Shown here in pieces: positions 45,130 to 57,055 of a stretch of DNA of 64,000 bases; positions within the stretch are counted from its first letter, which is position 1, and every line of letters starts with the position of its first letter. The stretch lies in NCBI RefSeq assembly GCF_030445035.2, contig NC_080699.1:8990001-9054000 (forward strand), given 5' to 3'. The notes under the pieces are model-generated. The model ran no database searches. It was not told the DNA's origin and saw only the letters and a program-made list of their open reading frames with translations. The DNA comes from Dasypus novemcinctus. Lineage: Eukaryota > Chordata > Mammalia > Cingulata > Dasypodidae. Both the position numbers and the translations under genes were made by a program.

Positions 45130-45400
45130 TCTTTTGCAAATTTTTATTTTTAGGTTAAATTCCTAGGCATGGAATTACTGAGTGAGAAGATATGAAAATT
45201 CCATTGCTAAGTGGGAGGATATGAACATTATTAAGCCTTTTGAATATATCTTCCTTCCAGAAAAGACCACGTGTGCCAATTTATATTCCCTCCAGCAAAG
45301 CATAAAAAAATCTTGTTTATCAAATTTTAAAATCTGCATCAACAAGAGGCAAAAGTGTCATGAATCTTATAACATGCACTTCTTGTTTTAATCTACATTT
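45130..45400 (-). mobile_element. Old L1M 3' UTR fragment
   Basis: Landmarks taggcatggaattactgagt and ccaatttatattccctccag resemble the inverted L1ME/L1M 3' UTR. Confidence 0.5.
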
Positions 45401-45514
45401 GATCAATTAATAGTAGATCAATGTTAAAAACAGAGCTGTGTTGTAACATCTGGCACCCAGTGAATAAAAATATACACAAGAGATTATCAGGCATCTCACA
45501 AAAGCAACATCACT

Positions 45515-45880
45515 TATTTATCTGTTCGTTTATTCCATTTATTGAGTGCTTTCCTTACACTGTGAACAGTTCTGAGCACTAGACAGAAATAAGAGGCAAA
45601 AAACCACACAGTCCCTGCTCTCAAAAAGCTCACAGTTTAGTTACAAAAACAGATACATAAGTGCACTATTCTAATAGTGTTTCCAGCACTCTAATGAAAG
45701 TATATATACAAGGCTGTAGTGGCCTGAAGTTGGGCAGGGAGGAAAGGAAGCATCTTTAAAGATAATGAGACCCAGAATGAGGGAGGGAAAGCCCTCAACG
45801 ACTACCAGGCAGCAGAGATATGGGGTGTTCCAGAGACAAAGATAGTTGCTGCAACTTTTGGACAAGGGAGATGTTCTTAA
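45515..45880 (-). mobile_element. L2 3' end fragment
   Basis: Landmarks tccatttattgagtgctttc, tctgagcactagacagaaat and cacagtccctgctctcaaaa, then gaaggggcagg-type sequence, in inverted L2 order. Confidence 0.75.
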
Positions 45881-46485
45881 TCCAATCTTACATCATAAAA
45901 ATAAAGGCTGAGTTTACTGTTATGGATTGACATATGCTCAATTCAAGAAGACTCAGAGTTTCCCTTATTCGGCTAGTGGCCTATCAACTGTTTTTCAATT
46001 ATTTTTTAACATTAGAGAAGTCAATGCAACCATTTTATGACCAAAATTAAAAACAATTTACCAGTTAAGGGAAAAAAAAGGTTCATTAGTATGTAAAGAT
46101 GCAAATGGTTAAAGCAAATAAAGTATCATTCAGTAAATGGTTTTTTCTTCAAAATTTTTTAAAAAGCTTTTCTGCATTATCTTGTGGTTTGCCTCTTTCA
46201 ACTAGGCAGCAATCTTAGAAATAGTGTTAAATGAAAAGCTCATGACTTATTCACCTCAGACATAACTTGACCCTCATAGGCATTTCCAACTGATTCAAAG
46301 TCATTCTTCAGATCATGAGATTTGGTGTCTTCACAAATTTACTTTTCTTCCCGTTAGAGTTATTAGGTTTACTGGCAGACGCAAGGGTTGACATTCCAGT
46401 GGCTCTGTTCTTTTTATTAGTCAATACAACAAATATTTGGAAACCATTGCTTTCAAAGCATAGCATTAGTCTTTACTTAGCATTT
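45881..46485. other. Intergenic sequence, no feature recognised
   Basis: No repeat or exon is recognised. Confidence 0.5.
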
Positions 46486-46489
46486 TACA

Positions 46490-46635
46490 CACTTTTAAGT
46501 ACAATATCAATATGCACATCAATCTTTCCTTCTTCCTAGAGGAACAAACTAAGTAACCTGTTCAAGGTCACATAGCCAATAAGTAGCAGAGCAAGAACCC
46601 TAAATACATATCTTTTAAGCCCATGGCTCTTCCCT
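46490..46635 (-). repeat. MIR fragment
   Basis: Landmarks gttcaaggtcacatagccaa and tagcagagcaagaaccctaa are those of the inverted MIR core. Confidence 0.65.
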
Positions 46636-46689
46636 CAGTACTAATACTATTATGCCTGCCTTATTAGTCCGTCTCTTTCCTCTCCAGGT

Positions 46690-46985
46690 ATCTAAATCAT
46701 GTTCTTAAAAACCACTTTCATTTCATCAGGCCTTTAGTGCCTACCTACTGCTTCCTGGATTAGGTCCAAACTTCTCAGTTGGGCTTTCAAAGACCTCTAC
46801 AACTCAAGGTCTGAGATTATATTGCCCTACTCACGTTTCTTAAAATGTGTAACCTGGGTTTGCTCAGTGTCCCCCATCCTTATCAAGTCCAACTGCCCTC
46901 AGAAGGCATCCTGACCTTTTCAGTCCACAGAACTCCATCTTCTGAACTCTTCTACAGCTTGTTACTCAAGTTATTCAACTGACAG
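46690..46985 (+). mobile_element. L2 fragment
   Basis: Landmarks gcttcctggattaggtccaa, gggctttcaaagacctctac and caactcaaggtctgagatta follow L2 plus-strand order. Confidence 0.6.
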
Positions 46986-47114
46986 GAATTTAGGATTGAT
47001 TAGTGGAATTCTCTGATATCTTCAATCATGAAATCACCTTAGTGTCTATCTAGAAGACACTGCCAGGTTATGTGAGATAACTCTGGCAGTTTAGGAGGAA
47101 GGCAGACATGACTT

Positions 47115-47215
47115 TTTTCATTCATTCAACAAACATCTATTGGGCCCTTATTATATGGTAGGCACAAAGTGGGAAGCACCCATAAATAACACAGTCCCTG
47201 CTCTCAGTTTTTTCC
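47115..47215 (-). mobile_element. L2 3' end fragment
   Basis: Landmarks cattcattcaacaaacatct and acacagtccctgctctcag, the inverted L2 tail. Confidence 0.75.
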
Positions 47216-47870
47216 CTTCTAAGATTCATAATCCTTCAAGGTGAGACTGGGAACTATACTCTTTTTAACCTATGTAACATGGAGCCATAGTGAAATTTCA
47301 GCCTGTAGACATGATTCACTCATTCTCACATCCATTCCAAATCTCTCTTGGTAGTCCTTAAATAGCACCCTCTTTTAGACCCTCTTTTAGCTCTAGATAA
47401 TGAATCTAAGGCAGAATTATCCTAATCGTTATTGTTCTAGTATAAATATTTCAAGTGATACTTGACACTTCTCATCTTTTTCCAGACTAAAACAAAGCAA
47501 TCCACTCTTTTGGCTTTTTATAGAATGAAAGAGAAAATTCTAAATAGAGATCCAGAGTTTTCTCGGTGACTTTGTTCAGGTGTTTGACATGCCAAGGTGC
47601 AAAGATGGAAGCAATTTTCAAATCATTCCTAGTTATATTTCTAGCGGTTCCACTGAGGTTTCTCCAAAGTGATAGTGTGGGTAAGGATGGTAAGTGGGGA
47701 AGGCTTCAGTTAGCTTTCTGTCTGAAATATTGTGCTTCTAGTTTTAAACAGCTTTTGGAAAAGGCTTCTGTTAGTTTGTGTGTTTTTAAATGACTGGTTT
47801 TAAAAGAATCAAATAATGTAAGAAATGTTCCCCATTAAGACATTATAGTATTTTTGCTTTATAATTTTTT
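47216..47870. other. Intergenic sequence, no feature recognised
   Basis: A 75-codon frame at 47,566-47,793 has no recognised similarity. Confidence 0.5.
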
Positions 47871-47873
47871 TTT

Positions 47874-47951
47874 TAAGGCAGTACCAGGGATTGAATCTGG
47901 GACCTCATACATGGGAAGCAAGTACTCAGCCACTGAGCTACATCTGCTCCC
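47874..47951 (-). repeat. Short tRNA-derived SINE
   Basis: In minus sense: head gagcagatgtagctcagtgg, B-box-like segment (ggattgaatctggg on plus) and A-tail. The target duplication is obscured by T-runs. Confidence 0.85.
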
Positions 47952-48004
47952 CTAAAATTTTTACTATTTCTCTCTAAAGAGCCCTTTAAAGACAAATACA
48001 GCAA

Positions 48005-48135
48005 CTAAGGTTTATTAAACATTAGTTATTTGGTGCCAGGGAATGTGCTAAGCACGCTACATTGCTCCTCACATTTAGTCATTTTTAATATCCTTTTGAG
48101 CTAAGCATTTCATTATATTGACCACACTGTGCCAA
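48005..48135 (-). repeat. MIR-like fragment
   Basis: Landmarks ggtttattaaacattagtta, ggaatgtgctaagcacgcta and ctcctcacatttagtc suggest inverted MIR. Confidence 0.55.
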
Positions 48136-48324
48136 ATAATACAATTTAGTTTATATCACTGGTTTTAGAGATAATCTTCTAAAAGACATTCTACTTCTAA
48201 ATATAGCTGTTTTTGTGAATTAACTTAATTTTTCCCATTTATGTTAATTCTGCTATTGACCCCAAATTCATCTTACAAAGTCCAATGGATCTGCTTTTCC
48301 AGACAGAATAGCTAATATTTTCTG

Positions 48325-48420
48325 CATATGTTATTTCATTTCATCCTCAAACACATCCTATGAGGTAAGTACTGTTATTATTTTTATGTTACAGGCAAGG
48401 AAACTGAGGAACCAACAGGA
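48325..48420 (-). repeat. MIR-like fragment
   Basis: Landmarks ttcatcctcaaacacatcct, atgaggtaagtactgttatt and ggcaaggaaactgaggaacc, as in inverted MIR. Confidence 0.65.
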
Positions 48421-48984
48421 ACACTAAAACAACTGGGAGAGTAAGAAGACCATGTATGGGCAAACTTTCAGGGTAAAAAAATGGGAAAAATAAGGGGGAC
48501 CATTCCAAGGCTCCATTTTTTAGTACTTCACAAACTTCTCAACTGATACAAGCCAGACAGAAAGAGCTGCCCATCTTCCTATCTTTCTTCTCCATTCCAG
48601 TGATCATAAAAAGGTATTAGACCCCCACTTTCTATGGCTGCCGATTACTTATTCCCACTGACTGCTCATGATCATAGATGAAGACTATTAGAAAGAGGGG
48701 TGGGAAGCTAGAGGGAGAACTGGAATCATCTTCATAACCATTTACAGACATGGTAATAGGGAAGTCTCCCTAACTACAAGGAAGAATGTGTGAAAAGAAA
48801 ACAGAGTTTTATGAAAGTCTCAATTCCATGTGTTTTTTTTCTTTCATAAACTAAAAACCATCCTAAGGAGCAGTTGCTGCAATGGGCACTTAACAGTACC
48901 AAATATAAACGAGTCAGGATTTCTATTATTGAGGTGAAAGGGTAGAGACAGCACAATGGATTAAGTGCTATAATATACTAAAGA
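48421..48984. other. Intergenic sequence, no feature recognised
   Basis: No repeat or exon is recognised. Confidence 0.5.
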
Positions 48985-49075
48985 CTATATAAGGCAGGGA
49001 CTATATTTTAATCACCTTTGTAGCCTCAACTCTTCTCACAATGCCCAGCACATAGTAACAGTTCAATACATTTCC
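48985..49075 (+). mobile_element. L2 3' end fragment
   Basis: Landmarks aaggcagggactatatttta, caatgcccagcacatagtaa and cagttcaataca, the L2 tail. Confidence 0.7.
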
Positions 49076-49799
49076 TGTTTTTATGTTCACGATTTCTTCT
49101 AAATGGCTGTAAGTTTTCTTATGTTCACCTATGTGGCGGGCCCTTACATCTGAACATTGGAGTAAGCTACACTTGAGTTCCCTTGAACTTAACATACGAA
49201 CATATATTGCCAACTACCAGTCCTAGATAACATCCACCAGTCTTGTTTCCCCAGCAAAAAAAAAAAAAAAAAAGTATACTTGATTGTAAACTTGCCACTT
49301 GAGAATCAAATACATTCATCAATTGGGATTAGACGAATGGCTAAAATAACCCCATTTATAGTTCTTCACAAACTAGAAGCAAGCCTGCCCTCTAGTGCTA
49401 CAACTGTCAAATTGAACCAGAATAGCAATTTTCAGTTTCCTATCAGAAAAAGGGAACTAAAACAGCATGGCAAAACAAAACACTTCTTTCCAAGAATTAG
49501 TAAAACAGTATCCCCCCTATAATTTAATTTGCTATTTGCTAATAAATATGGTAACTCATCATTTTCGCTTTTTCCATTTCAGTGCTTCTGTAACATTATA
49601 GTAAATGATTTTTTTTTTTCACTTGAAAACTCACAAAAACCATCCCTAATCCCATTAATCATGTCTTCAATTCAGTTCTATTCTCCAGCTACTCTTGTTC
49701 CCTACATGATTTCCTCAATGCCCTGGCTTAAAATAGGGTTTTACACTGCTGGTTTCCTACTATATGTGTCCAGCCAGACCTCAAGTCTTACATAGTTTA
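49076..49799. other. Intergenic sequence, no feature recognised
   Basis: A 17-base A-run lies at about 49,257-49,273. Frames of up to 88 codons are unsupported. Confidence 0.5.
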
Positions 49800-50645
49800 C
49801 ATTTCCCTTTATATACCTAACAGACATGTCTACCAATAGCACATGCAAAACTAAACTCTCCATCTTTCCTCCTGAAACCTGCTACGGTTTTCACCATTTT
49901 TAGTAAATGGCCACTCAAATCTTCGAGCTCTTCAAGGCAAAAACGTTGGAGTCATTATTGATTCTTCTTTCTCTCAGATTCCACTTTCCAAATTTATTCA
50001 GATTTTGACGACTTTTTCCTACACCTCCATTGTCCTTCGCCTCATTCAAGCCACCAGCTTATCTGTATTAATACATTATTCTCCCACCTAATATCCCCCT
50101 TTCCATCCTTGTTTTGATCAATACCCTAATTTCTTCCCACCTCTCCATAAAAGCCCAAGTCCTTGGAGTGGCCTACAATACCTCACATGATCAGGCACCA
50201 TCATGATTCCCAACCTCTCTAACCTCATTTCCTAACACTCTGGCTCAATCCAGACATCCCAGTCCCACTGATCTCCTTTCTCTGAAAATACCAAGCACAT
50301 TTCAAGCGCAGAGCATTAGCATTTAACATTCCTTCTGCCTGAAGTTTCTTCTCCCCAGATATCCATACAGCTCAGTCTTCCACTGCCTGCAGGTCTCTGC
50401 CACTTCTCAGTAACCACTCTAGTTGAAACAGCAGTCCTGTAGTAACACATTCTCCTAAAATGCCTCTTCTGTGGCATATTTTCCTTCAACTACCTTACCA
50501 TCATACACTAAAACGATTTATTTTACTTAGCAATTAAACTGAAAAATCCATAAGGGCCAGAAAACGGTCTAGTCTGTGACCTCCGATATACTTAGTCCAA
50601 GATCACTCGCTGGCACTTATTCTACGAATATGAATAAATCTGATG
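49800..50645 (+). mobile_element. L2 fragment, 3' portion of ORF2 and tail
   Basis: Landmarks run in L2 order: catgcaaaactaaactctcc, aaaaacgttggagtcattat, tcgcctcattcaagccacca, aagtccttggagtggcctac, tgcctgcaggtctctgccac, and a final ctggcacttattctacgaat region. This is the longest L2 copy in the window. Confidence 0.8.
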
Positions 50646-50769
50646 CTAAAAACAAACGGCAAAAGAAAACAGAAAATCACAGCTATTTCTGTTCGTCTGT
50701 TAGGTAAAACTCATTGGGGAAAAAAATGGACTATTTTAGCTAATTTTGTTCAAGTAGCAAGTTGCATTC

Positions 50770-50910
50770 ATTAACATTTATTAAAGGCTGTGGATAGGGC
50801 CCGATTTGAACTTAACACCAGTATTGTATCATTATTATTTTACAGAAAAGGAAACTGGAGATTACAGAGGTCAAGTGACTTGTCTAAGAGCAAACCAAAC
50901 TCAATTTCTC
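50770..50910 (-). repeat. MIR fragment
   Basis: Landmarks attaaaggctgtggataggg and attttacagaaaaggaaact followed by gaggtcaagtgacttgtcta. Confidence 0.6.
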
Positions 50911-51306
50911 TGATATTTCTTCTATAAACTCCCAATAGTCAAAATAATTTCAGTGAATGAAAAAAATCCAAAACAGATGAGACTTCTACATCAGTAGATA
51001 AAAGTAACTTTGTATGAACTAGCTATAAGTCATTTCATTTGCATGGTAGAATAGTACAAGTAAAGTACTCTAAGTAAATTTACTTCACTTGATTCAATTC
51101 TCCCCAAAATTAAGACTGCTGAGTTTGATAAAGTAATAAAACGAAGTCTCAAATGACAAGTTGTTCCAATAAAATAATAGGCTTTCATCTTTCATGGTTC
51201 AAATTCAATTGGAAACAATGAAATGCAAGTAAATTTTCTTTCTGCCTTCAAATATATGAAGAGCTTTTATTTTCTACATAGAAAAATTAAGGGTAATACC
51301 CAATTC

Positions 51307-51307
<1 letters not shown>

Positions 51308-51339
<32 letters not shown>

Positions 51340-51343
51340 ACAC
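51308..51343. repeat. (CA)n dinucleotide repeat
   Basis: About 17 AC units with one A/C interruption near 51,332. Probably polymorphic. Confidence 0.95.
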
Positions 51344-51349
51344 TCTCTA

Positions 51350-54300
51350 GAGTGTTGGAGGGAAATCTGGCTTTATACAGATCCATTTTTCCTTATTTAC
51401 TAGTTTTAAAAAATTATTAGTATATTTGAATATTTCATAATATCCACTATTTATTACTTAAAACCAATCCATGAAGTGTGTAGAACAACTTTCATTAATA
51501 CACTGAAGTTGAGAAAGCCAAACAGCAGAAAAGTAAAACTTCTTCGAAATGATACAATTTGGGGGGAAGCTAGGAAATTTTTAATTAAACTGTTTTGCTG
51601 TAACTTTTCCATTTATAGATCATAGATCCATAAAATAAATAAAACAAAACTACAATAAAATTGGCATTGTAAGACAAGATTCAATACTCATGCTAAAATA
51701 TAACCTGTTTAAGAATGTTACCAGATATTATGTTTTAAAGAATACTGATGAAATGGTAAATCAGAACCCAGGCCAAAAAAACTACATTGCAAAAGATTCT
51801 AATAGATTACAAAAGTATAAACAGCAAAATGTTCCACCCATCCTAAAAAGAAAGCTCCAGTGAAATAAAAAGTCTATCAGTATAATCTCTAAAATTAAGT
51901 ATTAGTGAAAATTCAAGTGCTAGGGCAGAAATTCATCTTCGCACTATCTACAGCAGTTTACCATAGAAATTAGGTTGCTTTTTGAGTATCCACAGAACTA
52001 TTCATAGATAATTAGTTCTATTAACGAAAATGGAGTCTTAAGCATTCAGTAAAGCAATTTGTTCATTTTGGTGTTACCAAGTATTCGTGAAAGGAATAAA
52101 AGTACATTCACTTAAAAATTACATGATCTGGAATATTTAATAATTTAGACTAGCCTTTCCCATTGAGGAAATTAAGATTTTACTGCTACTTCTCTTTTCT
52201 CCTAAAATGAAAATAATCCCTTCTTAGAAATGTTTAGCCGTGATTTTGAGACTGATTTCCTCGAGAATTATTTTTTTAAGAATAAGATTAAGGAAGATAA
52301 ATTTGCCTTTTCTCTGAATTGAATAAATACATTTAAATTATGTATTAAAAATTCCCCCAATTTATTTAATGCTTTAGATATTTGGGAATTGTATGAGACA
52401 TGTGTTAAAAAATTCAAGCTTTAAGAGTCTTGAGGGCTAGAACTAAATTGTATCAGACTATGAATTATTACCACAACAGTTTTAAATACACTTCAAGAAG
52501 GAAGTAAAACAAATTAAGTAAGCTTTCTTACTACCTGGCTCCTTAAACTGAACTGTATTTCAATAAATCTTTTCATAATTTCATATTAGCAATTAGGCAA
52601 AAATCATTTTGAAGAAGTACTTAATTCAAAGGGAAATGTTTCATTAGCTATATATACTTCAGGTGTTCTAATATGAGCTACTCCACAAACCTTGTATTCC
52701 TTAAAAACACTAGTCATTTTAAAATCTGCCTTGTCCCCAAGTGATGGCATTCGATATTGTTAAGATTAATTTTGGCTTACTAGAAGAAAAGGCATTTGAA
52801 TTTAAGAAAAATACTCCTCAGGGTCAATCTAATATCCCTCAAAAAGGCCCTCAAATTCCAGTTCAACAAACACTAATGTAGAGTACTTCAAACAGTAGAA
52901 CCCATATCAACAACACCTAAGTAATATACATAAAAACACTTACTGTAAAAATGCATTATGTCAAAAATTTTATCAGCAATATTTAAATACAAAAAATCAT
53001 TAGACAAGAAAAGACAAATGGCAACATAGAGGTAATGTAGATTCAGGTCAGCATGCAACAATATAGCATTTTTAAATTTAATTGAATCTCTGGCAATTTC
53101 CTCAAGATACAATTATAGGCCCTGAGGCATGGGGAGTGGGGGGTAGGTGGGAGGGAATAGGGCAGTGTCTCTATCCTACCACAGTTGAGAATCAAAACTT
53201 GGCTCTACTTTATTCCAGTCATACTGCACTTGTATGCCAGTCTATAAGAAGCAAGTTTTCTCCATGTTATAAAGCACCATAGAGTATTTCATTCCACACA
53301 AAGGAAATAATTCTGAAAATTTTAAAGCAGGATTCCTGGAAGGCACTTGAAGGTAGCTAAAGAGGAGGACAATGTTAGACATCTTTTTTTATACTGTGGG
53401 CTCCTTAATACTGTTCTCTTTGTTAATACTACTGAAATTCCTAATTGTAATAGTTTCCCAATAAATTAAATACTGTTCAAATATAAATTAAGAAAAAACA
53501 GTAAGAAACAGCCCACATTCTGCTTGATGAATGAGGCAGAGTAATTTGCCTCCAATGCAGGTTACTCTAAGGAGGTAAGAGAAATAGATCAAGCAAGAGA
53601 AGATGAAGCATGGCCTGGGTGGGACTGGACTGCTGACTTTAAGGAAAGAAAGTAAATTTCAGTTTTACTTTCAGACTTAAAAGTCTTAAAGTTTTCTTTG
53701 GGTAAGTAAGCAAAATAAGTATTTTCATACATTTTATTTTTTTAAGGTCATTTATAAAGTTTAAGTGTTCCTTATTTAATTAGGTAACAAAGATGACAAA
53801 GATGTTAACATTATTTCAGGCTATAAATTGACACCTCGTAAATTTTCACTTAAACTATGTTTTGGGATCAAACGATATGTATTCTTCATTTTTTGCCTTG
53901 GGCAAGAGAGTCAATTAAGTTTAAATGATTCAAAGGTCTAAAAATATGCATGTTTCCTTGTATTTGATATTAAAACATCAGTCGTGATGTTAATAATACC
54001 ACTGGTATGCACAGTTCTAATAAATTAATGATTCTACTACTTAAGCATTCAAGGAAAATCATCTCTAAGAAATTTAGGGGAAAAAATTGTTTTACACTAT
54101 TAAATCAGTGTTTTACAAAGTTGTACAAAGTAATTTCATTAAGAAGACAATTAAAACACTGGCAATCATCTTCTCCCAGCTCATTAACCAGAACACAAAC
54201 AAACAATAAAAATTTTACAATGCTATTCTTAAGTAAGCAATATAAAAAACCATTTATTAAACAAATTCACCATCAAAAATAACCCTCATCCTTACCCTAA

Positions 54301-55270
54301 TTCCCAATAGAAATTTCCTTATTATGGAAAAATAATCTGTTTACTTCTCTCATACAATGAAACAAGGAATGTTATTAAAGTTGTGACTACAAGTTTGAGT
54401 GAACAAAATTTTCATATCACTAGGATACTGAATGGCTTGAAAAGGAAAGTACAAACAGCCCTGCTGCTAGTTCAAAAGCTATCTTTTAATAAATTAGAAA
54501 AGCTGCCCCTTCCAAGATTCGCTGTTGCCATCATTCTGAAAATTGTGAAAATAATACTGATTATACCAATGTAAATGGCACCTCTTGAACTGTGCACAGT
54601 CATACATACACAGAGTTCTTTCATGACTCCTTATTCTATTATCTTAAGACAAAAAAAAAAAGTGCTCAATCAACAGAACTCCCTATACCACAAAATGACA
54701 AACAGATCATTAATGTCACTAAAACAATAATGATGGTGATGATGCAAGTTCAATATTGGTCCTACTTCTCTCATAAGGCTATCTGATTTTAAGGTCATTA
54801 ATATATCCACCTTGCTCTTTCAAATATAAACCAAATGTTTTAACTGATAGAAATACATAAAACTTAAAATTCACATTAAGAATATACATTTGCAATGCTG
54901 GTTTATGCTTATTGACAATACTATTTAATGGTTAGAAACAAAATAACTGGAGATAATCTTTCCAATTCTAACCTCTTCAGATAAGACTATAGGTGCCTAA
55001 GACCTTGGCAGCTTTTACAAAAACTCAGAGCTGAAAGTTGAAGAACTTCCAATATCCAGGAGTTTTTGATTGACTGCATCAGAAAATCATTATCCCAGGA
55101 GGCAAAGTCAATAATTATTCTTCCTAATGGTGCAGAGATGAATGAATTACACCACCAGCATACTACCCATGGTCAAATGTTAAGACTGCTTAAAATCTTA
55201 AAAATTCCACAAATTCATGGTGAAGCAGAACCTCAAAAATTCAAGAATTCAAATTTACAAAAATAAATAC
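51350..55270. other. AT-rich intergenic sequence 3' of DCUN1D5
   Basis: This long stretch contains no repeat that I can recognise and no exon. Open frames are short (up to 91 codons at 54,007-54,282) and AT-rich. It lies downstream of the DCUN1D5 poly(A) signal. An extended 3' UTR from a distal poly(A) site cannot be excluded. The low repeat density is in contrast with 1-45 kb. Confidence 0.5.
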
Positions 55271-55309
55271 CACTCTGACACTCAAGGGACATCTTCACTT
55301 TAAGGCCTT

Positions 55310-55579
55310 TGTCACAAATCTGAATCTTTATTGTTCTGAAATAAATGTAATAAACAAAGTTCAAAACAAAAACTTCAATATTCAGTCTCAGAAGAGGTGT
55401 GGCTCAAGGCCTGTCACATGTAACAAGAAAACTTCCTTTAAAAAAAAGGAAAAAAAAGTACTATGAGAAGTCTTTGATATGAATGAAAATGCACCCTTTG
55501 GACTTTTTTCCCCCTCATCTCATTAGTTTGTATACATGTGGGAATCAAAAGGTTTGCATTTTCTTCACAATAGTTCTTG
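55310..55579 (-). other. DCUN1D5: DCUN1D5 3' untranslated region
   Basis: This follows the stop codon on the minus strand and ends about 15-20 bases after the AATAAA at 55,327-55,332. That gives a short 3' UTR of about 270 bases. Longer isoforms may use distal signals further left. Confidence 0.65.
55327..55332 (-). terminator. DCUN1D5: Polyadenylation signal of DCUN1D5
   Basis: AATAAA on the minus strand, about 250 bases after the stop codon and the first canonical signal downstream of it. The cleavage site should lie near 55,305-55,315. Confidence 0.6.
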
Positions 55580-55635
55580 CTATGATGCTTGACGGACTTT
55601 CTGCCACTCAACAAATTCATCAAGAAGAACAGGCC
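55580..55635 (-). CDS. DCUN1D5: DCUN1D5, last coding exon
   Basis: The coding part is 56 bases. Read on the minus strand, an ATTTCTAG acceptor is followed by the codons for PVLLDEFVEWQKVRQAS and then TAG at 55,580-55,582. The first two bases complete a tryptophan codon begun in the previous exon. These residues form the C-terminal end of the potentiating neddylation (PONY) domain and are diagnostic of DCUN1D5 rather than DCUN1D4. As I remember it, the human protein has Thr where this one has Ala before the final Ser. This conservative change at an exposed terminus would not argue against function. Confidence 0.95.
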
Positions 55636-55929
55636 CTAGAAATGAAAAAACAATATTTGTTAGAATTCAGTGAACTCACCTCTTCAACTATAAAACAAAT
55701 TCCCCATGAGCTCTGTGATGACAGAAGCCTGAAACTGCCCTTCTTCAGCAGTTTTGCTTCCAGCTTTTCTCATCTACTTAGAGTGTTGTCTTAGCCTTTT
55801 CTTTTCTACCATGATGACAAAAGGGATTTTCCAGTGGTATTTGTAGGAACTTCCTCCTCAAGGTTCCATTAATTCTCCTCCAATAACTAAGCCAGCATCA
55901 ATCTCTCCCTTTTGCTAACTGCCCATAGC

Positions 55930-56105
55930 ACTTTCCCACTGAATTATTAAACAATTTGAAAAATGTTTAAGATGCTATTTCTATGTAATTGCCCCATTAA
56001 ATGTGTAAGCTTGATGAGGGGTACTGGGTCATATTACAGACTTATTTAGTTCCAGTAACAGGACCTGGTACAAAGCTAAACACAAAGTAAGTGCCCAATG
56101 AATGC
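55930..56105 (+). mobile_element. L2 3' end fragment in DCUN1D5 intron
   Basis: Landmarks taagcttgatgaggggtact, agttccagtaacaggacctg and aaagtaagtgcccaatgaat, the L2 tail in plus orientation, antisense to the gene. Confidence 0.65.
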
Positions 56106-56241
56106 CTAAGAAACTAAGAACTATTCTAAAAACATATTTTCATAAGGTATAAGTCCAAACTTATGTATCTACAAAAGCCAGGGAGATAATCTAAATGAGC
56201 CAGTGTTCTTTATTTTCACAGGAAAACAATACTATACTTAC

Positions 56242-56344
56242 AAGCACCATCTTCATCGTAGTTACTAAGATCGGCATGAACTGTCCTGCTGAATTCTAAT
56301 ACATTGTACCACTGATCTTTGTTCATAACACGGTACTTTGATTG
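56242..56344 (-). CDS. DCUN1D5: DCUN1D5, penultimate coding exon
   Basis: 103 bases. On the minus strand it follows a CCATAG acceptor and ends at a CTT/GTAAGT donor. It encodes 34 residues, starting [18 protein letters not shown] and ending [10 protein letters not shown], plus one base of a split Trp codon. This is the C-terminal half of the PONY domain, which contacts the cullin WHB subdomain. Reading frame and splice phase agree exactly with the next exon, so this is a functional gene and not a pseudogene. Confidence 0.96.
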
Positions 56345-56466
56345 CTATGGGAAATGAGATATTGATATTACAGAATAAACATTATTTATTAGGGTTTGAT
56401 TTAATAAATCTAGTTACATTGTTTTTGGGTGTAATTTTGTCTTTCCTAAAACATTTATTCCTTTTT

Positions 56467-56555
56467 GTTTGTTTTTTTAAGGAGGTACCAGGGATTGAAC
56501 CTGGGACCTCATACATGGGAAGCAGGCACTCAAACCACTGAGCTATACCTGCTCC
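56467..56555 (-). repeat. Short tRNA-derived SINE in DCUN1D5 intron, target duplication
   Basis: Minus sense: head gagcaggtatagctcagtgg, B-box (ggattgaacctggg on plus) and A-tail. A perfect 15-base duplication, catttattccttttt, lies at 56,452-56,466 and 56,556-56,570. It lies about 120 bases upstream of exon 56,242-56,344 in gene orientation and does not disturb it. Confidence 0.93.
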
Positions 56556-56639
56556 CATTTATTCCTTTTTAAAATAATGTTTGTGGTATGCTTCTAAAAC
56601 TATTCTCAGAAGCATTTACATATTAATGTCATCAATTAA

Positions 56640-56860
56640 TTTTATCCTTTTTTCCTTTCATTTTTGAGTAATAAAAAGTATACCAAGGGTACTAATCTTA
56701 ACAGTAAAACTCAACAAATTTTCTCATATATATACTTATATAACCAACACCAAAGATCAACACATACAACACTTCCTATACCCAGAAAGTTCCCTTGTGC
56801 TGCTTTCCAGGAAATCATTTTTTACACGAGATCTATTGTTTAACTACATTTGGAAGTTAG
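56640..56860 (-). mobile_element. Possible old L1M 3' UTR fragment
   Basis: The stretch near tataaccaacaccaaagatc and agttcccttgtgctgctttc loosely recalls an inverted L1M 3' UTR. Confidence 0.4.
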
Positions 56861-56874
56861 CATCTTTGAAAGCA

Positions 56875-57055
56875 GTGGAAAAAGTATATAGGCTTGGGTT
56901 CAAATTCCAGCTCTGTCACTTATTGCATAAGCCTGGGAAAGTGACTTAATTAAAAGAAGCCTTTCCCTCATTTGCTAAATGGGAATGAAACCTATCTCAA
57001 AATTGCGTTAAAAGATAATGTATGTAAAGCATATCTGAGAAATATTCAATTTGCT
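56875..57055 (+). repeat. MIR, near complete
   Basis: Landmarks ttgggttcaaattccagctc, ctgtcacttattgcataagc, ccctcatttgctaaatggga and taatgtatgtaaagcatatc, in MIR order. Confidence 0.85.

Noticed and set aside
1..55300. Exons of MMP13 or another metalloproteinase expected by synteny on the left
   Set aside because: I found no zinc-binding or hemopexin-type coding segment and no plausible exon. In human the intergenic gap is itself tens of kb long.
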